DNA from: Mycobacterium gordonae
Lineage (GTDB): Bacteria > Actinomycetota > Actinomycetes > Mycobacteriales > Mycobacteriaceae
Assembly (NCBI RefSeq): GCF_002101675.1
Contig: NZ_LQOY01000078.1
Span: 1 to 64,000, forward strand
Length of the DNA stretch: 64,000 nucleotides
Direction of reading: 5' to 3'
Part shown: positions 39,597 to 47,230 of the stretch, piece after piece
How positions within the stretch are numbered: position 1 is the first letter of the stretch
Layout: every line of letters starts with the position of its first letter
Made by a program: the position numbers and the translations under genes
Notes under the pieces: generated by a model
Seen by the model: only the letters and a program-made list of their open reading frames with translations
Told to the model about the DNA's origin: nothing
Databases searched by the model: none

Positions 39597-40376
39597 TCAC
39601 TGCTCCGGGGCTCCGGTGGGGTGCGCCCGCTCCGCGCGGCGAGCCGCTTTGGCCGCCGCCTCCTCGGCGTCCATGCGGGCGGCCTCGGCCAGCGACGGGG
39701 CGCCGCCGCCCAGCCGCCGCGGCACCCAGAATTCACCCGCCGGGTGCGGCCCGTACTGCTCCTGGGCGCGAATCAGCAGGTGCTGCATGCGGGAATGCAA
39801 CAGCGCGGTCAGCTCAGTGGTCGACAAAGTCGGTTCGATCGGTTCGCCGACGATCACCTGAATCGGCACCTTTGGCCGGAAGATCTTCTTGGGATGACCC
39901 TTGGTCCAGATCCGCTGGGCCCCCCAGACGACGTGCGGAACGATCGGCACGCCGGCCTCGATCGCCATCCGGGCGGCGCCGGTCTTGAACTCCTTGATCT
40001 CGAAGCTGCGGCTGATCGTCGCCTCGGGATAGACGCCGACCAGCTCACCGGCTCTGAGCTTGTCGACGGCTGCGGCATACGACGCGGCGCCGCTGTCCCG
40101 GTCCACCGGGATATGCCGGAACGAGCGCATCAGTGGGCCGGCGACCTTGTGGTCGAAGACCTCCTGCTTGGCCATGAACCGCACCTTGCGCCCGAGCCCC
40201 TGCTTATAGGCCGGCAGACCCGCCAGCGTGAAGTCGAGGTAACCGGTGTGGTTGATCGCGACCACGGCGCCACCACTGGTCGGTAGATTCTCGACGCCGG
40301 TCACGGTGATCTTCAGACCCTGCAAGCGGAAGATCATTCGGGCGAGGGTGATGGCGGTGCCGTATGCAGGTTCCAC
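39597..40376 (-). CDS. 1-acyl-glycerol-3-phosphate acyltransferase family protein (Rv3816c counterpart)
   Basis: A 259-residue PlsC-type acyltransferase and first gene of the tandem set. HX4D is NHTGYLDF, the phosphate-binding block YPEATISRS and the third block VPIVPHVVWGAQRIW. It lacks the KAEM lysine seen in the others (FMAKQEVF instead), as expected for a diverged paralogue. It is divergent from the phosphotransferase gene at 40450, with 73 bases between starts for two promoters. Confidence 0.9.
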   Translation of the reverse strand: MEPAYGTAITLARMIFRLQGLKITVTGVENLPTSGGAVVAINHTGYLDFTLAGLPAYKQGLGRKVRFMAKQEVFDHKVAGPLMRSFRHIPVDRDSGAASYAAAVDKLRAGELVGVYPEATISRSFEIKEFKTGAARMAIEAGVPIVPHVVWGAQRIWTKGHPKKIFRPKVPIQVIVGEPIEPTLSTTELTALLHSRMQHLLIRAQEQYGPHPAGEFWVPRRLGGGAPSLAEAARMDAEEAAAKAARRAERAHPTGAPEQ

Positions 40377-40449
40377 AGCAATTCAGCCTAATGCTCCGTG
40401 CTGCCAGATACCCCAACTGGGCAAAACGCGTAGTGCAGAGAGGTGAGCC

Positions 40450-41175
40450 TTGTCCTTCCCGTCGTCGCCGCCGCCGGTCCCCGACCTGGTGCGTCGGCTG
40501 GCCGCCGGGCGGCCGGTGCGCGCGGTGTGGCGCAACGAGCTGGGCGATATCACTTTCCGGGTGGGTGACGGAGCGGAGTTCGTCAAGCTGGGTGGGGTCC
40601 ACTCGCCCGATTTCACCGGCGAAGTACACCGGTTGTCTTGGGCTGCGCCCTACATTCCGGTGCCAACCGTCATCGATTTCGGTTGCGCAGCGGACGGGGC
40701 CTGGCTGCGCACCGCCGGTTTACCCGGCCTGTCCGCGGTGCACCCGCGTTGGCAAGCGCAGCCCGCGGTCGCCGTCACTGCCATCGCTGTGGGATTGCGC
40801 ACAATGCACGACAACCTCCCGGTGGCCTCATGCCCGTTCGACTGGTCGGTGGCCAGCCGGCTGCCGATGCTGCATCCCGCCCACCGGGCCAACCTGGAGG
40901 ACCCCCCGCCGATCGATCGACTGGTGGTCTGCCATGGCGACGCCTGCGCGCCCAACACACTGATTGACGACGTCGGCCGCTATTGCGGGCAGGTGGATCT
41001 GGGTGAGCTCGGTGTGGCCGACCGGTGGGCCGACTTGGCGGTGGCAACGCTGTCATTGCGCTGGAACTACCCCGGCCGGAACTGGGAGCCGGAGTTCTTC
41101 GCCGCCTACGGCATCGACCCCGACCCCCTGCGCATCGACTACTACCGGCGGTTGTGGGAAGACCCGACGCTCTGA
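40450..41175 (+). CDS. Aminoglycoside phosphotransferase-family kinase (Rv3817 counterpart)
   Basis: A 241-residue APH-family small-molecule kinase. The catalytic loop is VVCHGDACAPNTL (catalytic Asp and Asn) and the metal-binding DFG-like aspartate is in GQVDLGELGVADRWADLA. Membership is by fold; whether it confers drug resistance is unknown and should not be assumed. Compared with related enzymes the segment between SVASRLPML and the catalytic loop is short. TTG start at 40450 with AGAGAGGTGAG upstream; a stop codon lies in frame just before. Confidence 0.85.
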   Translation: MSFPSSPPPVPDLVRRLAAGRPVRAVWRNELGDITFRVGDGAEFVKLGGVHSPDFTGEVHRLSWAAPYIPVPTVIDFGCAADGAWLRTAGLPGLSAVHPRWQAQPAVAVTAIAVGLRTMHDNLPVASCPFDWSVASRLPMLHPAHRANLEDPPPIDRLVVCHGDACAPNTLIDDVGRYCGQVDLGELGVADRWADLAVATLSLRWNYPGRNWEPEFFAAYGIDPDPLRIDYYRRLWEDPTL

Positions 41176-41222
41176 CTCAAGCTAAACTCGGGGCGTCGCA
41201 GACACGGTCCCGAGAGGTATTT

Positions 41223-42785
41223 GTGCAGGTAACAAGCGTCGGCCACGCCGGCTTTCTGATCCAGACCCGGGCGGGCAGCATCTTGTGCGACCCGTGGGTC
41301 AACCCGGCGTACTTCGGGTCGTGGTTCCCGTTCCCCGACAACTCGCCGGCCTATTCGGGCCTGGACTGGGACGCCCTGGGCGACTGCGATTACCTGTACG
41401 TATCGCACCTGCACAAGGACCACTTCGACGCCAAGCTGCTGGATGCGCACGTCAGCAAGGACGCGGTGGTGCTGCTGCCGGATTTCCCGGTGCCCGACCT
41501 GCGACATGAGTTGGAGAAGCTGGGATTTCACCGGTTCTTCGAGACCACGGACTCGGTGAGCCACCGGTTGTCCGGCCCTAAGGGCGACCTCGACATCATG
41601 ATCATCGCCCTGCGGGCACCGGCCGACGGCCCGATCGGCGACTCCGCGCTCGTGGTCTCCGACGGGCAGACCACGGTGTTCAACATGAATGACGCACGCC
41701 CGGTCGATCTGGACGTGCTGGCCGCCGACTTCGGGCACATCGACGTGCACCTGCTGCAGTACTCGGGCGCGATCTGGTATCCGATGGTCTACGACATGCC
41801 GGCCCGCGCCAAGGAGGCCTTCGCCACCCAGAAGCGGCAGCGCGGCATGGACCGGGCGCGGCAGTACATCGCGCAGGTCGGCGCGACGTGGGTGGTGCCG
41901 TCCGCCGGCCCGCCCGCCTTCCTGGACCCCGAACTGCGTCAACTCAACGACGACCGCCACGATCCGGCCAACATCTTTCCGGACCAGATGGTGTTCCTCG
42001 ACCAGATGCGCCGCCACGGCCACGACCGCGGACTGCTGATGATGCCCGGGTCGGTCGCCGATTTCACCGGCTCTGAACTGAACTCGCTGCGGCACCCGCT
42101 GCCCACGGAGCAGGTGGAGGCGATCTTCACCACCGGCAAGGCCGACTACATCGCCGACTACGCCGAGCGGATGGCGCCGGTGCTGGCCGCGGAGAAAGCC
42201 GGCTGGGCTCCGGCGGCCGGAGAGCCGCTGCTCGAGCCGTTGCGCGCATTGTTCGAGCCGATCATGTTGCAGAGCGACGAGATCTGCGACGGCATCGGTT
42301 ACCCGGTAGAACTGGTGATCGGCTCGGAGACGGTGATCCTGGACTTTCCCAAACGGGCTGTGCGGGAGAGCATTCCCGACGAGAAGTTCCGCTACGGGTT
42401 CGAGATCGCGCCGGAGTTGGTGCGCACGGTGCTGCGCGACAACGAACCGGACTGGGTCAACACCATCTTCCTGTCGACCCGCTTCCGGGCCTGGCGGGTC
42501 GGCGGCTACAACGAGTACCTGTACACCTTCTTCAAGTGCCTGACCGACGAACGGATCGCCTACGCCGACGGCTGGTTCGCCGAGAGCCACGACGACTCGG
42601 CGTCGATCACGCTGGACGGCTGGGAAATTCAGCGGCGTTGTCCCCACCTCAAGGCCGATCTGTCGAAATTCGGTGTGGTCGAGGGCAATACGCTGACCTG
42701 TAACTTGCACGGCTGGCAGTGGCGGCTGGAGGACGGGCGCTGCCTGACCACCCGTGGTCACCAGTTGCGGAGCTGCCGGGCATGA
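41223..42785 (+). CDS. Metallo-beta-lactamase fold/Rieske [2Fe-2S] fusion protein (Rv3818 counterpart)
   Basis: A 520-residue protein. The N-terminal half is a metallo-beta-lactamase fold with metal motif SHLHKDHFD. The C-terminus is a Rieske domain: Cys-Pro-His in RRCPHLKAD and Cys-Asn-Leu-His in LTCNLHGW are the cluster ligands. This combination resembles CMP-N-acetylneuraminate hydroxylase-like enzymes, though those order the domains the other way; the substrate is unknown. GTG at 41223 with AGAGG upstream was chosen; upstream in-frame sequence overlaps the kinase gene. Its TGA overlaps the next ATG as ATGA. Confidence 0.9.
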   Translation: MQVTSVGHAGFLIQTRAGSILCDPWVNPAYFGSWFPFPDNSPAYSGLDWDALGDCDYLYVSHLHKDHFDAKLLDAHVSKDAVVLLPDFPVPDLRHELEKLGFHRFFETTDSVSHRLSGPKGDLDIMIIALRAPADGPIGDSALVVSDGQTTVFNMNDARPVDLDVLAADFGHIDVHLLQYSGAIWYPMVYDMPARAKEAFATQKRQRGMDRARQYIAQVGATWVVPSAGPPAFLDPELRQLNDDRHDPANIFPDQMVFLDQMRRHGHDRGLLMMPGSVADFTGSELNSLRHPLPTEQVEAIFTTGKADYIADYAERMAPVLAAEKAGWAPAAGEPLLEPLRALFEPIMLQSDEICDGIGYPVELVIGSETVILDFPKRAVRESIPDEKFRYGFEIAPELVRTVLRDNEPDWVNTIFLSTRFRAWRVGGYNEYLYTFFKCLTDERIAYADGWFAESHDDSASITLDGWEIQRRCPHLKADLSKFGVVEGNTLTCNLHGWQWRLEDGRCLTTRGHQLRSCRA

Positions 42786-43120
42786 GCACTGACGCGGACC
42801 TGTGCTACGACGACGGCGCCGTCCAGTTGGATCAGATGGCGATCACCTTGCGCCGCTACCATTTTCCCTCGGGTACCGCGAAAGTCATCGGCCTGGACCA
42901 GATCCGGGGATACAAGGCCGAGCCGCTCGGGCTGTTCACCGTGCGGTTCAACATCTGGGGCAGCCCGGACCTGCGCCGCTGGCTGCCGCTGGATCTGTAC
43001 CGGCCGCTCAAGTCGACGCTGATCACCCTCGACATCCCGGGGTCGCAACCCGCCTTCACCCCGGCGCGTCCGGACGAGTTCCTGGCCTGCCTGGACGAAC
43101 TGCTCGACAAGCGCGGCTGA
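42782..43120 (+). CDS. Conserved hypothetical protein (Rv3819 counterpart)
   Basis: A 112-residue soluble protein without a recognised catalytic motif. It is predicted to be mostly beta strand (YDDGAVQLDQMAITLRRYHF, GLFTVRFNIWG), with a short C-terminal helix. It may be a small PH-like or accessory domain. The ATG overlaps the stop of the Rieske fusion gene, so the two are translationally coupled and probably act together. A hairpin follows at 43127. Confidence 0.85.
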   Translation: MSTDADLCYDDGAVQLDQMAITLRRYHFPSGTAKVIGLDQIRGYKAEPLGLFTVRFNIWGSPDLRRWLPLDLYRPLKSTLITLDIPGSQPAFTPARPDEFLACLDELLDKRG

Positions 43121-43126
43121 CCTGTC

Positions 43127-43186
43127 GCCGAACGTGACTGTAGCGTCACGCTCGGCGTCGAGCGTGACGACAGCTTCACGTTCGGC
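43127..43186. terminator. Hairpin between convergent genes
   Basis: Arms at 43127-43154 and 43159-43186 share GCCGAACGTGA outside and CGTCACGCTCG inside, with a 6-base internal mismatch. It lies between the converging Rv3819-like and oxidoreductase genes and is probably a bidirectional terminator. Its sequence differs from the 5603 and 26369 hairpins. Confidence 0.6.
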
Positions 43187-43205
43187 GGGCCGGCTCGGCG
43201 AACCC

Positions 43206-44774
43206 TTAACGGTCCTCGAGTGCCGTGCGCCCGGCGTTATAGCCCGGGGTGAACGTGATGCCCGGTCCGCCGTGGCATCCGGCACTACCCAGGTAGAGAC
43301 CCTGCACCGGAATCGGCTGTCCGATATAGCCTTTCGGGCCCGGGCGGTTCTGGCCGATCTGGTTCGAGCTCAGCAGGCCGTGGCAGTAGTCACCCCCGGG
43401 CGCACCGAACATCACGCCCATGTGCTTGGGCGTGAAGGTGGTGTGGCGGATGATGCTGCGCTCGAAATTCGGCGCCAGCCGGGTGATCTTGTCGATGACC
43501 CGCTGACCCATCTCGACTTTGGCCTGGCCGTAGTCGGCGCCGCCTTCGATGGGAAACCACAGGGCAAAGGCCGAGGCGGCATGCTTGCCTTCGGGCGCCA
43601 GAGCGGGATCGTGCACCGACGGGATCTGCAGCACCAGCGTCGGATCCGCGGGCACGATCCCGCGGCGGCAGTCCTCCCACTGCTGCTGAACTTCCTCCGG
43701 GGTGCAGAAGATGCCGATCGACGCCTGCATGGTGGGGTCGTTGAGTGCCTCGTAGGGCGCGACGAACTGCGGGGTCTCGTCCAGCGCGAAGTGCATCTGC
43801 AGGTAGCTGCCGCGGTGGTCGATGCGTCCGTAGCGTTCCCGGATCTCGGCCGGCAGCACCGACGGATCGATCAGGTCGTTGAGCGTCACGTCGGGCGCCA
43901 CCGAGGAGACGACGATGGGCGCGGTCAATGTCTCCCCGGCCTCGGTGCGCACTCCGCTCACCCGGCCGTCAGCAACCAGGATCTCGGTGACCTTGGAGCG
44001 CAGCCGGACTTCGCCGCCGTTGTCCTCCAGCACCTGAGCCAGGTGCGCGGTGAGCGCGCCGATGCCACCGCGCAACTTCTTCATCTGGACCAACTCGCCC
44101 TCCGGAATGCCGAGGCCGAAGGCCAGCGCGGCGGCACTGCCCGGCGTGGACGGGCCGCGGTAAAGGGTGTTGACGGCCAGCACCGTCATCGATCCCCGGA
44201 TCGCGCCGTGCTTCTCGCGGTCTGGGAAGTATCGGTCCAGCACCTCGGTGACGGAGCCGAACAGCATGTCATCGATCGCCGAGCGCTCGAATTCGTTGGT
44301 GGCGCAGGCATACATCTCATCGAAGGTCTTGGGTAGCGTGCCGGCTTCGAAACGGCCGAGCGCGCGGGTGGGCGCCTGCGCCCACATCAGCAGACCACCC
44401 ATGCCGGCCACCGCGTCGGCGCCGTGAACCTCATTGAGATGGGCGAACATCTTCATCGGGTCGCTGTACTGGACCAGTGGATCGTCACCGACTCCGCGCA
44501 GCGCGACCGACGTCACCTCCAGGTCGACCGTCGGTAGCGTGTCCAGGCCGAGTTCGCTGATTACCTCCGGGGACGTCGGAAACTGCACTGAGCCGGCGAT
44601 TTCGAAGTGGTAGCCGTCGAACAGTTCCACGGTGGAGGCCATGCCGCCCGCATAGAGCTTGCCGTCCAAGCAGACGGTGCGCAGACCCGCCCGCTGCAGC
44701 ATCACCGCCGCGGTCAATCCGTTGTGGCCCGCGCCGATGACAATCGCGTCGTACTGGTTTCCAGATTCAGACAT
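43206..44774 (-). CDS. Phytoene desaturase-like FAD oxidoreductase (Rv3829c counterpart)
   Basis: A 522-residue flavoprotein of the CrtI/NAD(P)/FAD-dependent oxidoreductase family. The N-terminal FAD motif is DAIVIGAGHNGLTAA, then LDGKLYAGGMAST. The C-terminus carries CHGGPGITFTPGYNAGRTA, typical of the family. The substrate is unknown; carotenoid synthesis genes are not nearby. ATG at 44774 has AGGAGG upstream. In front of it lies a 15-bp motif (44808-44822) shared with the DUF2834 gene, suggesting joint control by the TetR gene between them. Confidence 0.88.
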   Translation of the reverse strand: MSESGNQYDAIVIGAGHNGLTAAVMLQRAGLRTVCLDGKLYAGGMASTVELFDGYHFEIAGSVQFPTSPEVISELGLDTLPTVDLEVTSVALRGVGDDPLVQYSDPMKMFAHLNEVHGADAVAGMGGLLMWAQAPTRALGRFEAGTLPKTFDEMYACATNEFERSAIDDMLFGSVTEVLDRYFPDREKHGAIRGSMTVLAVNTLYRGPSTPGSAAALAFGLGIPEGELVQMKKLRGGIGALTAHLAQVLEDNGGEVRLRSKVTEILVADGRVSGVRTEAGETLTAPIVVSSVAPDVTLNDLIDPSVLPAEIRERYGRIDHRGSYLQMHFALDETPQFVAPYEALNDPTMQASIGIFCTPEEVQQQWEDCRRGIVPADPTLVLQIPSVHDPALAPEGKHAASAFALWFPIEGGADYGQAKVEMGQRVIDKITRLAPNFERSIIRHTTFTPKHMGVMFGAPGGDYCHGLLSSNQIGQNRPGPKGYIGQPIPVQGLYLGSAGCHGGPGITFTPGYNAGRTALEDR

Positions 44775-44807
44775 GCCGACCTCCTGACTGGGAGGCTGGC
44801 ACGCATC

Positions 44808-44830
44808 CGAAGTTTTGTCAATTATGACGA
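44808..44830 (-). promoter_or_regulatory. Shared motif and imperfect inverted repeat upstream of Rv3829c-like gene
   Basis: On the minus strand this holds ATTGACAAAACTTCG, identical to 45501-45515. The plus strand reads TTTGTCAATTATGACGAAA, an imperfect inverted repeat. It could be a TetR operator; TTGACA could also be a -35 element. Confidence 0.5.
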
Positions 44831-45457
44831 AACTTGACCGGCCGGCCAGGTTGCCCAAGAGTCGCTGAGGCCGGACCGCAGCGACTCCAGCGCCACATGG
44901 CTCATTCTGGCGAGTTCGCTGAGCGACCGGTCATTGCCCAACATCCAGGCCTCCATCGCCCCGAAGATCGCCGCCGCGATACACCGGGCGATCACCGTGC
45001 TGCGCAACCTCGCATCACCCGCCTGACCATTGGTGCAGCCCCGGCGGAGCAGCTGTGCCTGGATCGACTCCGCCAGATCGGCCTGCACGTCCCGGATATG
45101 GCGGACGATCCGGCCGGGGTCCAGCTCGCCGCCGCGCAGCGTCGCGATCTTGGTCACCGCCTCAACGTCATACGGGAAGGCGAACACCGCCGCCTGCACC
45201 GAATCGATGACCGCCTCGTCGATCGGGCGGGCGTCCAGCGCGGCCCGGAACCAGTTCAGCCCGGTGTAGTCAGCGAACAACAAATCGTGCTTGGAGCTGA
45301 AGTGCCGGTAGAACGTCCGTAACGAGACCCCGGCGTCCGCGGCGATCTGCTCGGCCGAGGTGTCCTCCACACCCTGAGCCAGGAACCGGACCACCGCCGC
45401 CTGACGCAGCGCCTCGCGAGTCCGCTCGCTCCGCGCCGTCTGTGCCGGCCTGACCAT
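44822..45457 (-). CDS. TetR-family transcriptional regulator (Rv3830c counterpart)
   Basis: A 211-residue regulator. The N-terminal helix-turn-helix (about 30-60) reads TSAEQIAADAGVSLRTFYRHF followed by SSKHDLL, typical of TetR. The C-terminal part is the ligand-binding helical domain; the ligand is unknown. It is flanked by two genes that carry the same 15-bp upstream motif, which makes it their likely repressor, and the second motif copy also lies in its own upstream region. ATG at 45457. Gene order with its neighbours is conserved with M. tuberculosis. Confidence 0.9.
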   Translation of the reverse strand: MVRPAQTARSERTREALRQAAVVRFLAQGVEDTSAEQIAADAGVSLRTFYRHFSSKHDLLFADYTGLNWFRAALDARPIDEAVIDSVQAAVFAFPYDVEAVTKIATLRGGELDPGRIVRHIRDVQADLAESIQAQLLRRGCTNGQAGDARLRSTVIARCIAAAIFGAMEAWMLGNDRSLSELARMSHVALESLRSGLSDSWATWPAGQVSS

Positions 45458-45491
45458 GGCGCTAAGGTACCGCAGCCGCCCAGCAATTGGT

Positions 45492-45515
45492 TATGACAAT
45501 ATTGACAAAACTTCG
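45492..45515 (+). promoter_or_regulatory. Shared motif upstream of the DUF2834 gene and TetR gene
   Basis: TATGACAATATTGACAAAACTTCG lies between the divergent TetR and DUF2834 genes. Its last 15 bases are identical to the motif before the flavin oxidoreductase, in the same orientation to the target gene. Confidence 0.5.
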
Positions 45516-45537
45516 CTTGCCGGACGAGACTGCGCCC

Positions 45538-46032
45538 ATGGTGTCTCTCATCGCCCACGCCGTCCTCGGTATCGCCGTCATCTTCTGGATCGTCTCCTCC
45601 AACCGGCAGGTCTATGCACGCCCGGCGGTCGGTCCGGCATTCTCTCCGCTGGAAGTCGTGTACTACGTCGTCGGCGTCGCCTCGATCGCATTGGGCTGGT
45701 ACTTCAACATCCGCTTCGTCCAGGAGTACGCGCACGGGTCGCACAACCCGATCTGGGGTCCGGGCAGCTGGACGCAGTACATCCAGTTGATGTTCACCAA
45801 CCCCGCGGCGGGCTCGGCCGGCCAGGACTACACGATCGCGAACGTGATCCTGCTGCCGCTGTTCTCCATCACCGACGGCTACCGGCGCGGGTTCAAGCGA
45901 CCCTGGTTGTTCTTCGTAAGCAGCCTGTTCACCAGCTTCGCGTTCGCGTTCGCCTTCTACTTCGCCACGATCGAGCGGCAGCACCGGCACGAACGGGCGA
46001 CCGTGGTCCCGGCGCCGAAGGTGGCCGCCTGA
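45538..46032 (+). CDS. DUF2834-like small membrane protein (Rv3831 counterpart)
   Basis: A 164-residue membrane protein with about three or four hydrophobic segments (residues 4-21, 36-56, an amphipathic stretch near 100-112 and 124-142). The pattern with an FNIRFVQEYAHGSHNP loop fits DUF2834. Function is unknown. ATG at 45538 was chosen; an ATG at 45487 or 45493 would place the shared regulatory motif inside the coding region. It converges on the GGDEF gene, leaving nine bases between stops. Confidence 0.82.
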   Translation: MVSLIAHAVLGIAVIFWIVSSNRQVYARPAVGPAFSPLEVVYYVVGVASIALGWYFNIRFVQEYAHGSHNPIWGPGSWTQYIQLMFTNPAAGSAGQDYTIANVILLPLFSITDGYRRGFKRPWLFFVSSLFTSFAFAFAFYFATIERQHRHERATVVPAPKVAA

Positions 46033-46041
46033 CGGAAAGGG

Positions 46042-47127
46042 TCAAGCGCTGATGCCGTCGCCGCGGTAGTCACTCTGGTGGTGCCAGGTCTGATTGCCGC
46101 CCCGGCGCTTGGCGACGTACATGGCGGCATCGGCGGCACAGATCAGTTCATCGATAGAGGTCGGGGCGTCGGGCAGCCAGTAGACGGCGGCGGTGCCGAC
46201 GCTGGCGGTCAGACCGAACGGTAGCGCCGCGATGGCGTCACAGAGCCGCTGCGCCCGTAGGCCGACCTCGCCGGGGTCACAGACCTCGGCGATCACGAAC
46301 TCCTCGCCTCCCACCCGGGCCAGCTCCGCAGTGTCGTCGGTGCACTCGCGCAACGCGCACGCCACAGCGACCAGCGCGGCGTCGCCGGCGCTGTGCCCGT
46401 GCCGGTCGTTGAGCTGCTTGAAACGGTCGAGGTCGATCAGCGTGACCACCAGCTGATCCGGTAGCGCGCGGTCGCGCTGCAGATACCGGGCGGCGCGCCG
46501 GTGAAACGCACGCCGGTTGAGCAGGCCGGTGAGCTGATCGCGTTCGGCCCGCATGGCGTCGACGCCGAGCATCTGGGCGACCGCTTGGATTCCGAACGGC
46601 ACCGACAGGTTCAGCGTCAGGATCACCGTGTACGCGCAGAGCGCGCTGACCACGCCCGAGCCGACCGAGATGCGCACAGCCTGCACCGCACCCGCCAATG
46701 CCGCGATGGCGAAGTTGAACAGCATCAGCGGCGGCCCGTGAAAGACTGCGATGTAGCCCGCCATCGTCGCCAGGATCGTGCAGGCCAGCATGGCGACCAA
46801 CGGATCGCTCTGCGCAAGCGCGGCCAGGCCGATGCTGGCACTGGACAACACAGCGAAGCCCACGGCTTGGCGGCGAGTCGGCCAGCGCAGCGTCCACAGC
46901 AGCGCGCCCGACGCAGCTCCGGCCGCCGCGGCGAACGCGCACACCAGCCGAGCGGGCCCGCGGGGTCCGGTTTCGCTCCACATGGTCGCCAGGATCAAGA
47001 CGGCCAGCGACGCGCCGATCAGCGCGATCGTGGCCCGGGTGCGACCCGCCATTCCCCGGGACTGCAACAGGGAGGCCAGGTGATCGAAGTGATCGCGCTG
47101 CCACCACCACGCGCCAAGCCGACCCAT
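46042..47127 (-). CDS. Membrane-anchored diguanylate cyclase (GGDEF domain)
   Basis: A 361-residue protein with about six or seven hydrophobic helices (roughly 28-185) forming a membrane sensor region and a C-terminal GGDEF domain (about 195-350). DQLTGLLNRRAFHRR begins the domain and the active site is GGEEF, so cyclic di-GMP synthesis from GTP is expected. The inhibitory RxxD site normally before the active loop is absent (TDDTAELARVGGEEF). The signal sensed is unknown. M. tuberculosis has different genes (Rv3832c, Rv3833) between Rv3831 and serS, so this gene is a local difference. Confidence 0.9.
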   Translation of the reverse strand: MGRLGAWWWQRDHFDHLASLLQSRGMAGRTRATIALIGASLAVLILATMWSETGPRGPARLVCAFAAAAGAASGALLWTLRWPTRRQAVGFAVLSSASIGLAALAQSDPLVAMLACTILATMAGYIAVFHGPPLMLFNFAIAALAGAVQAVRISVGSGVVSALCAYTVILTLNLSVPFGIQAVAQMLGVDAMRAERDQLTGLLNRRAFHRRAARYLQRDRALPDQLVVTLIDLDRFKQLNDRHGHSAGDAALVAVACALRECTDDTAELARVGGEEFVIAEVCDPGEVGLRAQRLCDAIAALPFGLTASVGTAAVYWLPDAPTSIDELICAADAAMYVAKRRGGNQTWHHQSDYRGDGISA

Positions 47128-47230
47128 CGCGCTCCCCCCACCGAAGGCTCCGCGGAATCGCAGCGCGGTCGCCGGCTCAGTTCAGCAAAACAGTCCGGAC
47201 AGGATGCCCAAATTTGACGTCCGCTAATGC

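Noticed and set aside
40450..41175. Aminoglycoside resistance gene
   Set aside because: Only fold-level similarity to APH kinases; the gene is part of the conserved core order and no resistance role can be inferred.
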